Source: Arsenicicoccus cauae (GTDB taxonomy: Bacteria; Actinomycetota; Actinomycetes; Actinomycetales; Dermatophilaceae). From it: DNA of 64,000 nt. Of this stretch, positions 1 to 9,240 are shown piece by piece. The translations under genes were made by a program, and so were the position numbers. The stretch covers positions 1 to 64,000 of the forward strand of contig NZ_WLVL01000018.1 of the NCBI RefSeq assembly GCF_009707125.1, in the 5' to 3' direction. A model generated the notes under the pieces. It did no database searches. It was not told the origin of the DNA and worked only from the letters and a program-made list of their open reading frames with translations. The stretch's first letter is position 1. Every line of letters begins with the position of its first letter.

Positions 1-338
1 TGCGGAGTCGCGGCAGCGGCCGGCTTGTCCGAGGCGGGGGCCGGCTTGGCGGCGGGTCCCGGCGTCGGCCTCGACGTGCTGCCGGCGGCGGGTCCCGGCG
101 TCGGCCTCGCCGTGGTGCCGGCGGCGGGCCTGGGGGCCGCCGCAGGGCTCTTGGGGGAGCCGCCGGCCTTGCCGGCGAGCTCGGCCGGGAAGGACTCCCG
201 GATGCGGCGCACGACCGGCGCCTCGATGGTGGAGGACGCCGCGCGGACGAACTCTCCCTGGTTCTTCAGGTGCTCGAGCAGAACCTTGCTCTCGACTCCG
301 AGCTCCTTGGCGAGCTCGTAGACCCGGACCTTAGCCAC
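1..338 (-). CDS. infB: Translation initiation factor IF-2, N-terminal part (partial)
   Basis: Cut by the window edge; only the first 112 or so codons are present. IF-2 is the GTPase that brings fMet-tRNA to the 30S subunit. The first residues ([18 protein letters not shown] start at 338) are the IF-2 N-terminal subdomain, followed by the start of the Pro/Ala/Gly-rich linker typical of actinobacterial IF-2. An AAGGAG site sits 4 bases before the GTG. The G domain lies outside the window. The linker holds a 36-bp tandem DNA repeat. Downstream of ylxR, nusA and rimP on the same strand, the usual actinobacterial order. The family call is safe from the N-terminus plus context. Confidence 0.93.
   Translation of the reverse strand, partial: MAKVRVYELAKELGVESKVLLEHLKNQGEFVRAASSTIEAPVVRRIRESFPAELAGKAGGSPKSPAAAPRPAAGTTARPTPGPAAGSTSRPTPGPAAKPAPASDKPAAAATP
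48..119. repeat. 36-bp tandem repeat (2 copies) in the infB linker
   Basis: Two adjacent 36-bp copies at 48-83 and 84-119 differ at only two positions, and a third partial copy follows. The length is a multiple of three, so the repeat lengthens the Pro/Ala-rich IF-2 linker without breaking frame. Probably replication slippage in low-complexity coding DNA. Confidence 0.8.
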
Positions 339-509
339 AATTCTCCTTGATCTCGGTCCGGGCGGGCGCGGAGAGGTCCTCCGCCGGTCACGGACCGTCG
401 TTAGTGCTGGGGCATGCTCATCGCTGAGTACTCATCGGGTGCTCATAGCGTCAAACCCGCTTTCGGTTCTCATCGGACGGTGCTGTCACGGCCTCGACGG
501 CGGGTGCCG
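339..509. other. ylxR-infB intergenic region with repeated CTCATCG
   Basis: No gene seen. CTCATCG occurs at 417-423, 431-437 and 469-475, with a variant CTCATAG at 442-448. Spacing is irregular (14, 11 and 27 bp). It could be part of an infB promoter region or chance. No clear -35/-10 pair was identified. Confidence 0.3.
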
Positions 510-827
510 TCAGGACCGGTCGTGCTCGCTCTCCACCCACGCCCGCAGCGCGGCGACGTCGGTCGTGACCTCCGCGCGCAGGGCACGCCCGAACGCCTTG
601 CGACGCACGGCGAGGTCCAGGCAGGCGGGGTCCGGGTGGAGCCAGGCCCCACGTCCGGCCCTGCGCCTGCGCGGGTCCGGAACGACGTGGAGCGACCCAC
701 GCTCGTCCGGCTCCGCCACCACTCGCAGGAGAGCCGCCCGGTCACCGACACCACGGCAGCCCACGCACGTTCGGGAGGGACCCGGGGCGGACGAGGACGC
801 GGTGGTCGCTGGACCAGACTGACCCAT
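510..827 (-). CDS. ylxR: YlxR family RNA-binding protein (DUF448)
   Basis: 105 residues from ATG at 827. Family marks are present: RTCVGCR near residues 19-25, GRGAWLH near 58-64 and FGRALR near 79-84. YlxR is a small nucleic-acid-binding protein encoded between nusA and infB in many bacteria; it has been linked to RNase P and to transcription control, but its exact role is open. It sits 70 bp after nusA and 171 bp before infB, so it is probably part of the rimP-nusA-ylxR-infB transcript. The first 18 residues look disordered and the ribosome site is weak, so a slightly different start is possible. Confidence 0.9.
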   Translation of the reverse strand: MGQSGPATTASSSAPGPSRTCVGCRGVGDRAALLRVVAEPDERGSLHVVPDPRRRRAGRGAWLHPDPACLDLAVRRKAFGRALRAEVTTDVAALRAWVESEHDRS

Positions 828-897
828 CCTACCGCGTCCCCGGGCGTGTCGTCGCACCGTGACGACCGGCTCGACGTGCTCCCGGGGGTGAGGGACC

Positions 898-1992
898 TCA
901 GGCACCCTGCTCGGAACCGGCCGACGGCTCAGCCGACTCATCCGACCCGGCCGACTCATCCGACCCGGCCGACCCGGCCGACCCGGCCGCTGCCTGACCG
1001 CCACCCGCGGGGGTGTCGGGGTGGATGTCGATGCGCCACCCGGTGAGCTTGGCGGCCAGGCGGGCGTTCTGGCCCTCCTTGCCGATGGCCAGGGACAGCT
1101 GGTAGTCGGGCACCACGACCCGCGCGGCACGCAGCTTGGGGTCCACGACCTCGACCGACAGCACGCGGGACGGCGACAGCGCCGCGGCCACGAACTCGTC
1201 GGGCTGGGCGGAGTAGTCGACGATGTCGATCTTCTCGCCGTGCAGCTCGGTCATGACGGCCCGGACACGGGCCCCCATCGGACCGATGCAGGCGCCCTTG
1301 GCGTTGACCCCCGGGGTCTTGGCCGTGACGGCGATCTTGGTGCGGTGCCCCGCCTCGCGTGCGAGGGCTGCGATCTCGACGGTGCCGTCCGCGATCTCGG
1401 GCACCTCGAGGGCAAAGAGCTTGCGCACCAGGTTGGGGTGGGTGCGGGACAGCATGATCTGCGGGCCGCGGTTGCCCCGCTTGACGCTCACGCAGTAGCA
1501 GCGGATGCGATCCCCGTGGGCGTAGCGCTCACCCGGCACCTGCTCGGAGACGTGCAGCTCACCCTCGACACCTCCACCGAGCGCCACCTGGACGACGCGG
1601 GGGTTGGAGCTCTGCTGCACCACGCCGGAGAGGATGTCCCCCTCCTTGCCGCGGAAGTCGCCGAGCACCGACTCGTCCTCGAGGTCGCGCATGCGCTGGT
1701 GGATGACCTGCCGCGCCGTCGAGGCGGCGACCCGGCCGAAGTCGGCAGGCGTGTCGTCATACTCCCTCGGCTCGGGACGGGGCTCGCCCTCGGCGACCGG
1801 CTCGAGGTCCTCCAGGGCCCACACCGTGACCTTGCCGGACTTGCGGTCGAGCTCCACTCGGGCCCGGCGCGCCGCCCCCTCGGTCTTGGAGTACGCGAGG
1901 AGCATGGCGTCCTCCATGGTCTTGACGAGCACCTCGAGGGGGATCTCGCGCTCGGTGGCGAGCATCCGCAGGACCGCCATGTCGATGTCCAT
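898..1992 (-). CDS. nusA: Transcription termination/antitermination protein NusA
   Basis: 364 residues. NusA binds RNA polymerase and nascent RNA and controls pausing, termination and antitermination. Domains in order: RNAP-binding N-terminal domain (about 1-125), S1 (about 130-200), then two KH domains (about 215-340; the [10 protein letters not shown] and [11 protein letters not shown] loops are visible). The length matches the short actinobacterial form without the acidic repeats of E. coli NusA. The C-terminal tail is a repeated [13 protein letters not shown] low-complexity stretch coded by an 18-bp DNA repeat. Its ATG overlaps the rimP stop by one base (TGATG), so the two are probably translationally coupled. 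Confidence 0.97.
   Translation of the reverse strand: MDIDMAVLRMLATEREIPLEVLVKTMEDAMLLAYSKTEGAARRARVELDRKSGKVTVWALEDLEPVAEGEPRPEPREYDDTPADFGRVAASTARQVIHQRMRDLEDESVLGDFRGKEGDILSGVVQQSSNPRVVQVALGGGVEGELHVSEQVPGERYAHGDRIRCYCVSVKRGNRGPQIMLSRTHPNLVRKLFALEVPEIADGTVEIAALAREAGHRTKIAVTAKTPGVNAKGACIGPMGARVRAVMTELHGEKIDIVDYSAQPDEFVAAALSPSRVLSVEVVDPKLRAARVVVPDYQLSLAIGKEGQNARLAAKLTGWRIDIHPDTPAGGGQAAAGSAGSAGSDESAGSDESAEPSAGSEQGA
932..985. repeat. Tandem repeat in the nusA 3' end
   Basis: Two exact 18-bp units (932-949 and 950-967) are followed by two 9-bp units (968-976 and 977-985). All are in frame and encode the Gly/Ser/Asp/Glu tail of NusA. Likely slippage; the tail is probably disordered. Confidence 0.8.
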
Positions 1993-2516
1993 CAGTTCTT
2001 CTCCTCGGTCGCGCGGGTGAACTCGACCTGCACCTGGGCGCGGGCGATGTCGGGGTAGGCGAGCTGCCGGGTCGACGACGCCCCCTTGGTGGTGACCTCC
2101 AGGGCCACCTGCTCCGGGCCGGCGGCGACGATGCGTCCGGTGACCTGGCCGTCGGGGGTCGATGCCTTGACGAGACGACCGACGTTGCGGCGGAAGTGCC
2201 GCGGCTCGGTGAGCAGCCGGTCGACACCGGGCGAGCCCACCTCGAGGACGTAGGGCTGCTCGCCCATGACCTCGGACTCGTCGAGGAGCTCGCTCACGCG
2301 GCGCGTGGCGTCCGCCACGAGGTCCAGGTCCAGGGGCTCGATGGCCGTCGTGTCGTCGGCAGGGGGCGCGGTCACCAGGTCGGTGTCGACGGTCAGCCGC
2401 ACGAGGCGACGCTTGCCCACCTGCTGCACGGTGAGCTGCTCGACCATGAGCCCCAGCTCGGCGAGCGCGGGGTCCAGCAGCGTGCGGACGTCCTGCTCGG
2501 TGCTCCGGGTGACCAT
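1992..2516 (-). CDS. rimP: Ribosome maturation factor RimP
   Basis: 174 residues from ATG at 2516, chosen because GGAGG lies 6 bases upstream; an in-frame start further upstream has no such site. RimP binds the 30S subunit during maturation and helps S12 assembly. Visible marks are the N-terminal [12 protein letters not shown] strand-helix region and [14 protein letters not shown] (about residues 95-110), the conserved centre of the family, followed by the SH3-like C-terminal domain. It heads the nusA-ylxR-infB operon. Divergent from the lipoprotein gene at 2711; the 194-bp space between must hold both promoters. Confidence 0.95.
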   Translation of the reverse strand: MVTRSTEQDVRTLLDPALAELGLMVEQLTVQQVGKRRLVRLTVDTDLVTAPPADDTTAIEPLDLDLVADATRRVSELLDESEVMGEQPYVLEVGSPGVDRLLTEPRHFRRNVGRLVKASTPDGQVTGRIVAAGPEQVALEVTTKGASSTRQLAYPDIARAQVQVEFTRATEEKN

Positions 2517-2710
2517 CGTTTCCTCCGCTGTCGGTGATGTGCGCCTGCGCCGCGTCACGGCTGCGCGCGGGCCGGCAAAGTCCACACCCTATGCCATCGA
2601 CCCTGCTGGAACTCTATCGAGCGGGCGAGCGGGATGACAGCGCGCGTCCGGCTGCTCTCGGGCTGTGTCACGTCCACGGGAGCCCGCTCACGGGTGGCAG
2701 GATCGCAGGC

Positions 2711-3730
2711 ATGGTCGACCGGTCGTCCCCGCACGCCCCGCGCACCTCGCGCGACGTCGCGGCCGTGCCCTCGCGGCGCGCGGTGGTGGCGGCTGCCTCG
2801 CTCGTCCCGCTGGGGCTGCTGACCGCCTGCCGCGTCCGGCTGGAGGACGACGCGCCGCGGATCCCGCTCGTCCCGACCCGCGAGCCCACCGAGGACGAGG
2901 CGCTCCTGCTCGCGGCCTGGCGCACCGCGACGGACCTCGGCCGTATGACGACCGGCCTGGCCGGTGACGGGGCTGCGGCACCGCGCCTGCACGCCGTCCA
3001 CGCCCGCACCTTCGACCAGCTGCTGCGCGACCGACGGGTGCCGCAGGCGCAGCGCGTCACGACTCCGACCCCCTCCGTCTCGACCAGCGGGTCCGACGCC
3101 GGCGCGTCCGGCACCGTCGGCACATCCGGCGCATCCGGCGCATCCGGCACCCCGGCGGACCGGGGCGCCGCCGCCCGGGCCGAGGCCGCCGCCGTGTCAC
3201 CCGCCGCCCTCGCGGAGCTGGCGTCGGCCCACGCCGGCCAGCTGCCGCTGCTGGGGTCCTTCGGGGCGTGCCGCGCCCGCCTGGCGGGCCTGCTCGGGTC
3301 CCCTGCCCGCTGGCCGGAGTGGGGCACGGCTGCCTCCCCCGCCGACGGCGGGCTGCTGGCCGCGCACCGGCGAGCGCGCTACCACCTCGAGGTGGCCGCC
3401 GCCCGCACGCCGGACGACGACCGTGGAGCGGTCTCGCGCGAGCTGGCCCGGGTCGCCGGTGTCGTCGTGCGGCTGGAGTCGCGAGGCGGCTCCTCGGGGG
3501 CGCCTCCCGCCGGCTACCCGCTGCCCTTCCCCGTGCGCGACGGCGCCGCCGCACGCCGCCTCGTCACCCACGCGCTCACCACGCTCGAGACGGCCTGCGG
3601 CACGACCTGGGCTGCCGGCTCGGGGTCGACGGAGGCGGTCACGACCACCACCCGCCTCGTCGTCGACGCCGTGACCGCCGGGGATGCGTGGGGGGTGCCG
3701 CTGCGGGCGTTCCCGGGGCTCTTGTCGTGA
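2711..3730 (+). CDS. DUF4439 ferritin-like-fold lipoprotein
   Basis: 339 residues. The N-terminus carries a twin Arg (SRRAVVAAA) and a lipobox-like LLTAC at about residue 37, so export (possibly Tat) and lipid anchoring are likely. The second half resembles the DUF4439 ferritin-like helical domain found beside rimP in actinobacteria: helices around HRRARYHLEVAAA, the YPLPFPVRDGAAARRLV segment and a C-terminal AGDAWGVPLRAFPG. A Ser/Gly/Ala repeat (about residues 118-155) links the halves. Function is not known. The stop overlaps the next start (GTGA). Confidence 0.75.
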   Translation: MVDRSSPHAPRTSRDVAAVPSRRAVVAAASLVPLGLLTACRVRLEDDAPRIPLVPTREPTEDEALLLAAWRTATDLGRMTTGLAGDGAAAPRLHAVHARTFDQLLRDRRVPQAQRVTTPTPSVSTSGSDAGASGTVGTSGASGASGTPADRGAAARAEAAAVSPAALAELASAHAGQLPLLGSFGACRARLAGLLGSPARWPEWGTAASPADGGLLAAHRRARYHLEVAAARTPDDDRGAVSRELARVAGVVVRLESRGGSSGAPPAGYPLPFPVRDGAAARRLVTHALTTLETACGTTWAAGSGSTEAVTTTTRLVVDAVTAGDAWGVPLRAFPGLLS

Positions 3731-4683
3731 GCGGCGCGACCCGAGACCTGGTCCCGGCATCTCTGACCGCGCTGGTGTCCGGCCGCCCGGCGGACGAGGG
3801 GGTCCGCGACCCGGTCGATGGTGACACCTGGCTGCGGCGGCTGCCCGGCACCCTGGACGAGATCCTCGCCGCGCAGGACCTCGCCGTGGACGGGCGACCA
3901 CGGCACGGGGTGTCCGCGATCGTCCTACCGGTGCGCAGGCAGGGCAGACCGGCCGTCCTCAAGGTGAGCTGGCCGCACGCCGAGGCGGCGCACGAGCACC
4001 TGGCGCTGCGCGCGTGGGACGGCACGGGGGCCGTGCGCCTGCTGGCGGCCGACCCCGCCCGCTGGGCGCTGCTGCTCGAACGGCTGGACCCCGACCAGGC
4101 GCTGAGCAGTGAGCCCGTGCTCGACGCGTGCGAGACGGTGGGCCGGCTGCACGCCCTGCTCGACCGGCCAGCGCTCCCCCGCCTCGACACGGCGAGCGCC
4201 TGGTGCGGGCGCATCCGTGAGCGCCTCACGAGCTCACCCCCTCCCGTCCCGCCCAGGGTGGTCGACCAGGGGGTCCGCCTTGCCGCGGAGCTGGCCGAGG
4301 ACGCAGAGGTCGACGCCCGGCTCGTGCACAGCGACCTTCACGACGGCAACGTGCTGCGCGTGCCGGAGGAAGTGGCGCCGCGGGTCGGCACCGTCGACGG
4401 CTGGCTCGCCATCGACCCCAAGCCCCTCGCCGGCGAGCTCGCCCTGACGATCGCCCCTCTGCTGTGGAACCGCTGGGACGAGGCCGTCCGCGCGCACCAC
4501 CTGCGCAACCACCTGAGGTTCCGGGTGGACTACGCCTGCGACGCGGCGGGGATCAACCCGGCACGGGCGCGCGCGTGGACGATCCTGCGGGAGCTGGACA
4601 ACGCCTGGTGGGCCGCGCGGGAGCCCGACGGGCACGAGCGCATCACGCAGGCCGTCGCGATCATCAAGGCCATGCAGGACTGA
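3727..4683 (+). CDS. Aminoglycoside/hydroxyurea-type phosphotransferase (APH(6)-like kinase)
   Basis: 318 residues, GTG start at 3727 overlapping the DUF4439 stop. Protein-kinase-like fold: AVLKVSWPH holds the probable ATP-binding Lys near residue 79, the catalytic loop HSDLHDGNVL is near 201-210, and IDPKPLAGE near 223 is the metal-binding Asp segment typical of the streptomycin 6-kinase/hydroxyurea group. The family phosphorylates small hydroxyl compounds, classically streptomycin; many chromosomal actinobacterial members have unknown substrates, so resistance cannot be assumed. Converges on cbiO with a 38-bp gap. Confidence 0.82.
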   Translation: MSGATRDLVPASLTALVSGRPADEGVRDPVDGDTWLRRLPGTLDEILAAQDLAVDGRPRHGVSAIVLPVRRQGRPAVLKVSWPHAEAAHEHLALRAWDGTGAVRLLAADPARWALLLERLDPDQALSSEPVLDACETVGRLHALLDRPALPRLDTASAWCGRIRERLTSSPPPVPPRVVDQGVRLAAELAEDAEVDARLVHSDLHDGNVLRVPEEVAPRVGTVDGWLAIDPKPLAGELALTIAPLLWNRWDEAVRAHHLRNHLRFRVDYACDAAGINPARARAWTILRELDNAWWAAREPDGHERITQAVAIIKAMQD

Positions 4684-4721
4684 CGCACTCGTCTGCGCCC
4701 CTCGACGCACCCGACCCGCGC

Positions 4722-5606
4722 TCAGGACGTGGTCGCGGCCCGTCCCGACAGCGCCGCAACCAGCCCGTCGACGTCGCGCGGTCGGGCGTCGGCGTCGAGC
4801 AGCCCGGCCCGCGCGAGGCGGGCGGCCAGCTCGAGCGGCCAAGGGCGGCGCAACCGGGCCCGCGCGACGAGCAGGTCGTCGCCGAGCACCTCCTCGACCA
4901 GGCCCTGGGTGACCGTCCCGTCGACCACCACGGCCGCGTCGTCCGCCCACGACAGCGCGAGGTCGACCTCGTGCGTGGCGAGCACCACCGTGGTCCCGTG
5001 CTCCTCGAGGCGGGTCAGGGCACCCAGCATCTCCTCGACGCCGGCCGGGTCCAGGCCCGCCGTGGGCTCGTCGAGCAGCAGCACCGCGGGGCGCATGGCG
5101 ACGGCGCCCGCGGTGGCCGCACGCTTGCGCTCGCCGTAGGACAGCTGGTGCGTCGGACGATCCGCGAGATGCTCGATGCCGAGCAGGGCGAGCGCCTCGG
5201 CCACCCGCTCGCGCACCTCGGCCACGGGCAGGCCGAGGTTCATCGGCCCGAAGGACACGTCCTGGGTCACGTCGGCGCTGAACAGCTGGTCGTCGGGGTC
5301 CTGGAGCACGAGCTGCACGCGCTGCCGGTGCTCGCGCAGACCCTTGCGGGAGTAGTCGACCCGCCGGCCGTCGACCTGCACCTCGCCGGCCGAGGGCTGG
5401 TGCCCACCGCTCAGGCAGCGCAGAAGCGTCGTCTTGCCGGAGCCGTTGGCCCCGAGCAGCGCGGTGCGGCGCCCCGCCCCCACCTGCAGGTCCACCCCGG
5501 TGAGCACGGGCGGACCCCCGGGATAGGCCGCGTGCAGCGCCGTGGTGGCCAGCCGCTGCCCAATCGCCGCGAGCGGGGGGTGGTGGCAGTCCTCGCGGTG
5601 GCTCAT
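4722..5606 (-). CDS. cbiO: Cobalt ECF transporter ATP-binding protein CbiO
   Basis: 294 residues. ATPase of an energy-coupling-factor importer. Visible: Walker [10 protein letters not shown] (about residues 52-60), Q-loop region [10 protein letters not shown], signature LSYGERKR, Walker B VLLLDEP and H-loop THE. Last gene of cbiMNQO. The start was set at the ATG overlapping the cbiQ stop (ATGA, 5603-5606), which also suggests coupling. Substrate is assigned from the neighbouring CbiM/CbiN, which are specific to cobalt-type systems, and from the cobalamin riboswitch upstream. Confidence 0.93.
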   Translation of the reverse strand: MSHREDCHHPPLAAIGQRLATTALHAAYPGGPPVLTGVDLQVGAGRRTALLGANGSGKTTLLRCLSGGHQPSAGEVQVDGRRVDYSRKGLREHRQRVQLVLQDPDDQLFSADVTQDVSFGPMNLGLPVAEVRERVAEALALLGIEHLADRPTHQLSYGERKRAATAGAVAMRPAVLLLDEPTAGLDPAGVEEMLGALTRLEEHGTTVVLATHEVDLALSWADDAAVVVDGTVTQGLVEEVLGDDLLVARARLRRPWPLELAARLARAGLLDADARPRDVDGLVAALSGRAATTS

Positions 5607-6406
5607 GGCCCTCCCACCCCCGCTGAGGTGGCGAGGGACAGCACCACCAGGGACACGAGCAAGAGCATGCTGGCGACGAGGAAGCCGGCCGAGCGTCGCT
5701 GCTCGCGCGGCAGGGTGAGCAGCGCGGACTCGTAGCCCCGCCCCGCCAGCCCCTCCTCCATGCGGCGGGCCCGGTCCCACGACCGGGTCAGGGCGGCGGC
5801 GGTGAGCATGCCCGCGGAGCGCAGCGCGGCTCGGCGGCCGTGGTAGCCGAGCCGGCCGGACTGCGCCTCCCGGATCGAGCGCACGGAGTCCAGCAGCACG
5901 AACAGCAGGCGATAGGTCAGCGCCGCGATCTCCACGCAGGCGTCCGGCACGCGCACGCGACGCGCGGAGGCGAGCAGGTCGACCATGGGTGTCGTGCTGG
6001 CGAGGACGAGCACCGCCAGCGTGCCGGCCACGGCGTGGGCGGTCAGGCCCGCGGCGGCCGCCAGGCTCTCGGGCGTCACCGCGAGCGGTCCCCAGCGCCA
6101 GTATGCCGAGGGCCCGGCCCCTCCCTGGGTCGCCTCCTGGGCGCCGACGGTCACCGCCACCGACAGCCCGCTGACGACGATGAAGGCCAAGGGTCCACGA
6201 AGCGCGCGCAGCACCAGGGACACCGGCACCCGGGCCGGGCCGACCAGGACGATCACGCTGGTGAGGGCTACCAGCGGTGAGGCCGGCCAGGGGGGCAGGA
6301 GCAGCGCGACGAGCACCAGCCCCAGGCTCAGCAGCGCCTTGTCACCGACGGCGCGCGTCCGCCAGGTGCCCGCCCAGGCGGCGTCGTCGATCGCGAGCCC
6401 CGCCAC
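5603..6406 (-). CDS. cbiQ: Cobalt ECF transporter transmembrane protein CbiQ
   Basis: 267 residues with a GTG start at 6406. T-component of the cobalt ECF importer; couples ATP hydrolysis by CbiO to the substrate-binding CbiMN. Several hydrophobic segments are visible near residues 24-60, 70-90, 115-135 and 240-262. The cytoplasmic coupling helices carry the usual Ala-Arg-Gly signature variants (SARRVRVP and LAGRGYES). One base separates it from the cbiN stop and it overlaps cbiO by four bases. Confidence 0.92.
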   Translation of the reverse strand: MAGLAIDDAAWAGTWRTRAVGDKALLSLGLVLVALLLPPWPASPLVALTSVIVLVGPARVPVSLVLRALRGPLAFIVVSGLSVAVTVGAQEATQGGAGPSAYWRWGPLAVTPESLAAAAGLTAHAVAGTLAVLVLASTTPMVDLLASARRVRVPDACVEIAALTYRLLFVLLDSVRSIREAQSGRLGYHGRRAALRSAGMLTAAALTRSWDRARRMEEGLAGRGYESALLTLPREQRRSAGFLVASMLLLVSLVVLSLATSAGVGGP

Positions 6407-6407
6407 C

Positions 6408-6722
6408 TCAGTCGGAGCCTTGCGGGCGGGGGCGGCTGCGGCCGCGCAGGTAGCCGATGACGTAGCCGAGCACGCCCGCGCCGACGGCGGCCTGCAGGGC
6501 GAACAGCCCCGACTCGACCTCGCCGCTGGGCTCGAACACGCTGCGGAACCACGGCTGGTAGTCCGGGTGGGCCTGCTCGATGGCGCTGGTGGCGGCGCTG
6601 TCCGTCCCCACGAACCGTTCCTCGGGACCGCTGCGCCGGGCGTCCAGCAGCAGCGGCACCGCGAGCAGTGCCACGAGGGCCAGCAGGCAGACGACGGTCA
6701 GCAGGTGTCGGCGTGGTCGCAT
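6408..6722 (-). CDS. cbiN: Cobalt transport protein CbiN
   Basis: 104 residues, start ATG at 6722 two bases after the cbiM stop. Two transmembrane helices (about residues 7-26 and 74-92) flank a periplasmic loop, the CbiN plan; the loop has the FVGTDSAA and YQPWF segments usual in the family. CbiN assists CbiM in metal loading. Embedded in the cbiMNQO operon. Confidence 0.9.
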   Translation of the reverse strand: MRPRRHLLTVVCLLALVALLAVPLLLDARRSGPEERFVGTDSAATSAIEQAHPDYQPWFRSVFEPSGEVESGLFALQAAVGAGVLGYVIGYLRGRSRPRPQGSD

Positions 6723-6724
6723 GC

Positions 6725-7477
6725 TCAGCCCTCCGTCGTGAGGGACGGAGCGGACGCGCCGGCGCCCGGCCGCCCGGGACCGCCACGCCCGTCGAGGCCG
6801 GTCCTCGCGTCGGCCTCGCGCGGCAGCACCCCGAGGCGCCGCAGCTCGGGGGCCGCGACGTCGCGCAGCACACGGATGACGAGGACGCCGAGGACACCCT
6901 CGGCGAGGGCCAGCGGGACCTGGGTGAGGGCAAAGATGCCGAGGAACTTCGCTAGCGCCCCGGGGAACCCGCTGGCCGGGTCGGGATGAGCCAGCGCAAG
7001 CTGCAGGGCGGTCGTCGCATAGGTCGCGAGGTCGGCGGCGGCCATCGCCACGAACACGCCGCCCAGGAGGGGCAGCCCAGCGCGGCGGCATACGGCGTAG
7101 CACGAGTAGCCCACCCACGGACCGACCACGGCCATGCTCATGACGTTGGCGCCCCAGGTGGTGAGGCCTCCGTGGGCGAGCAGGAGCGCCTGGAAGGCGA
7201 GGACGATGCCGCCGAGCAGCGCCATGACAGGGGGCCCGAAGAGCACGGCGCCGAGGCCGGTGCCCGTCGGGTGGCTGGAGCTGCCCGTCACCGACGGGAG
7301 CTTGATGGCGGACAGCACGAAGGTGAAGGCGCCGGCCGCCCCCAGCAGCAGGCGGTTCTCGGGATGCTCACGGACCTGACGCACGACCTGTCGCGCTCCG
7401 TGGACGACGAACGGGGTGGCGACGGCCGTCCAGGCCGCGGCGTGCCAGGGAGGGAGGTAGCCCTCGGCGATGTGCAT
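6725..7477 (-). CDS. cbiM: Cobalt ECF transporter substrate-capture protein CbiM
   Basis: 250 residues. S-component of the cobalt importer. The N-terminus [11 protein letters not shown] is the CbiM signature: the second-residue His and the free amino end take part in metal binding in this family. Seven or so hydrophobic segments follow, with [16 protein letters not shown] in the middle (the conserved second metal-ligand region). First gene of the operon; AAGGAG lies 9 bases before the ATG. Preceded by a cobalamin riboswitch. Confidence 0.95.
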   Translation of the reverse strand: MHIAEGYLPPWHAAAWTAVATPFVVHGARQVVRQVREHPENRLLLGAAGAFTFVLSAIKLPSVTGSSSHPTGTGLGAVLFGPPVMALLGGIVLAFQALLLAHGGLTTWGANVMSMAVVGPWVGYSCYAVCRRAGLPLLGGVFVAMAAADLATYATTALQLALAHPDPASGFPGALAKFLGIFALTQVPLALAEGVLGVLVIRVLRDVAAPELRRLGVLPREADARTGLDGRGGPGRPGAGASAPSLTTEG

Positions 7478-7524
7478 CTGCGCACTCCTTGAGATCGGGG
7501 ATCACGCGTCCCCCTCGCGGTGGA

Positions 7525-7640
7525 CCCGACGAGCAGTTCCTGGCTCCCGCGCCCCCGTCGGGGACCCGGTCACAGTGGCGCGACCGCGCCGGTCTCTCAC
7601 CGGCTTCCTGGCACCGTCGGGCTGGTTCTCGGAGTATGCC
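7525..7640 (-). promoter_or_regulatory. Cobalamin (B12) riboswitch upstream of cbiMNQO
   Basis: Read on the minus strand, the leader has the ordered elements of a cobalamin riboswitch: a GGTGCCAGGAAGCCGGTGAG region (about 7614-7595), the core GCCACTGTGACC (7579-7568) and the B12 box GCCAGGAACTGC (7544-7533). A small hairpin (GGGG...CCCC) follows just before the cbiM ribosome site, fitting control at translation. Cobalamin would repress cobalt import. Boundaries are approximate because the outer stem was not folded. Confidence 0.85.
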
Positions 7641-7700
7641 ACACCAGATGCAGGTGAGAACTCTTATCATCTGGGTGGGGGCGATCGCTAGTCTCGCCGT

Positions 7701-8378
7701 ATGCCGACCGCGCCACCCCCTTCCCCGACCGCCCCCGACGCCGCGGGGACGACGCAGCTGCCCGCCCTCCCCGACCTGCCCGTCCGCCCCCGCACGACGC
7801 AGCGGCTGGTCCTGCGGCCCTGGCGCGACCTGGACGCCGAGGAGTTCGCGCGCCTCAACGCCGACCCGGAGGTCATGGCGTGCTTCCCCGCCCCGCTGGA
7901 CCGGGCCGCCAGCGACGAGCTGCTGGGTCGCGCGCGGGGCCACGTCGACGAGCACGGGTGGGGACTGTGGGCCCTGGAGGAGCGCAGCACCGGCGCCTTC
8001 GTGGGTTTCACGGGTCTGGTCCGGCCGCGGTTCGAGGCGGCGTTCACGCCGTGCGTGGAGATCGGCTGGCGGCTCGCCCGGTCGGCGTGGGGGCGGGGCT
8101 ACGCGACGGAGGCTGCCCTGGCCGCCCTGGACGTGGGCTTCCGCGAGCTCGGGCTGCGGCAGGTCGTGTCCTTCACGGCCTCGGTCAACCTGCCGTCGCG
8201 GGCAGTCATGCAGCGCATCGGCATGATGCACGACCTCGCCGACGACTTCGACCACCCGCTGATCGACCCGGCGAGCGAGCTGTGCCACCACGTGCTGTAC
8301 CGCATCGACCGGGCCGACGACCACTCGAGCGGTCCGGACGACCAGGTCGTCCCGGTCGGGGCGGGGCCCGTCGACTGA
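7701..8378 (+). CDS. GNAT N-acetyltransferase, RimJ/RimL type
   Basis: 225 residues. Acetyl-CoA-dependent acetyltransferase of the RimJ/RimL subgroup. Visible: TQRLVLRPWRDLD at the fold start (about 32-45), the EIGWRLARSAWGRGYATEA acetyl-CoA-binding stretch (about 120-138) and VNLPSRAVMQRIGM (about 162-175). The first 30 residues are Pro/Ala rich and may be disordered. No clear ribosome site; a TATCAT-like -10 at about 7666 suggests a short leader. The substrate cannot be told. Divergent from cbiM and convergent with the lipoprotein gene. Confidence 0.85.
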   Translation: MPTAPPPSPTAPDAAGTTQLPALPDLPVRPRTTQRLVLRPWRDLDAEEFARLNADPEVMACFPAPLDRAASDELLGRARGHVDEHGWGLWALEERSTGAFVGFTGLVRPRFEAAFTPCVEIGWRLARSAWGRGYATEAALAALDVGFRELGLRQVVSFTASVNLPSRAVMQRIGMMHDLADDFDHPLIDPASELCHHVLYRIDRADDHSSGPDDQVVPVGAGPVD

Positions 8379-8397
8379 CCCCGTCGCCCAAGGCCAC

Positions 8398-9240
8398 TCA
8401 GGACCCCGGGACCGGCGCGACCTCGCGGATCGCGGGTGGGGTGATGCGCGCGACGGCGCCCCACTCGCTGAACGCGATCGTGCCGGCCGTGCGGGGCGCG
8501 GAGGAGCTGAGCCGCAGCAGTCGCCCCGACCCGTCTGCTGCCACGATCGCTGTGGTCGGCCCGCCGGAGCGGAGCTCGTAGGCCTGGGTGCCCTCGTAGG
8601 AGGTCCGCCCCACGACCGTGCGGTCGCCCGGGTCGCGGAGGGCGGCCTCGACGGCGTCCAGCAGCTCGCTGAGGCTGAGGACGGCGAGCTGGTTGGCCGC
8701 CGCACCGGACAGCTGCACGAAGCGGCCGCGGGCGCTGCCGGAGAGGGCCGCGGACCGCACGAACGTCCGCCCCTCGCTGCGCACGATCTCGAACGGCGCG
8801 GACACCCCCATCGACACGGTGCCCCGGACGCTCAGCCCGTCACGCGTGCCCCGCAGGTCGAAGGTCATGGGCGCGCCCTGGACGTTGAGGGTGCCCACCG
8901 CTCGCACGCTGGTCGCCGCCGCGACGAAATCCGCGGCGGCAGCGGCGAGTCGGTCCGCCTCATCGGCCGTCGCGTCGCCTCCTGGGGCGGCGGGCGAGGA
9001 CGGCTCCGGCGCCACGTCGTCGAGGCTCGGTGCCCCGAGGTCGGGGATGCTGGTCGTGGGCCCCGCCGAGGTCGCCCCGTCGTCGCCCGTCCCCCGGCCG
9101 GAGGAGGACGCGGCGGGCGGGGGACGGTTGGGAGCGCCCTGGCACCCGGCGGTCGTCACCGCGACGAGGGCAGCGACGGCGACGGTCGCCGCCGCGCGCC
9201 CCACCGGACGCCCCGGCCCGGCGAGGGCGCGGCGCGTCAC
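8398..9240 (-). CDS. Lipoprotein, LppX/LprG-like
   Basis: 280 residues, GTG start overlapping the paaE stop (GTGA). An N-terminal Arg pair, a hydrophobic stretch and a lipobox-like VTTAGC at about residue 34 indicate a lipid-anchored exported protein. A Pro/Ser/Thr-rich linker precedes a beta-rich domain of about 190 residues (VRAVGTLNVQGAPMTFDLRG, later TSYEGTQAYELRSGG) resembling the LppX/LprAFG lipid-binding family. That assignment rests on pattern only. Why it shares the paa transcript is unclear; it may simply be read through. Confidence 0.65.
   Translation of the reverse strand: MTRRALAGPGRPVGRAAATVAVAALVAVTTAGCQGAPNRPPPAASSSGRGTGDDGATSAGPTTSIPDLGAPSLDDVAPEPSSPAAPGGDATADEADRLAAAAADFVAAATSVRAVGTLNVQGAPMTFDLRGTRDGLSVRGTVSMGVSAPFEIVRSEGRTFVRSAALSGSARGRFVQLSGAAANQLAVLSLSELLDAVEAALRDPGDRTVVGRTSYEGTQAYELRSGGPTTAIVAADGSGRLLRLSSSAPRTAGTIAFSEWGAVARITPPAIREVAPVPGS

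Noticed and set aside
3727-4683. Calling the kinase an antibiotic resistance gene
   Set aside because: The fold and motifs fit the APH(6)/hydroxyurea group, but chromosomal members in actinobacteria often have unknown substrates, and nothing here shows resistance or mobility.
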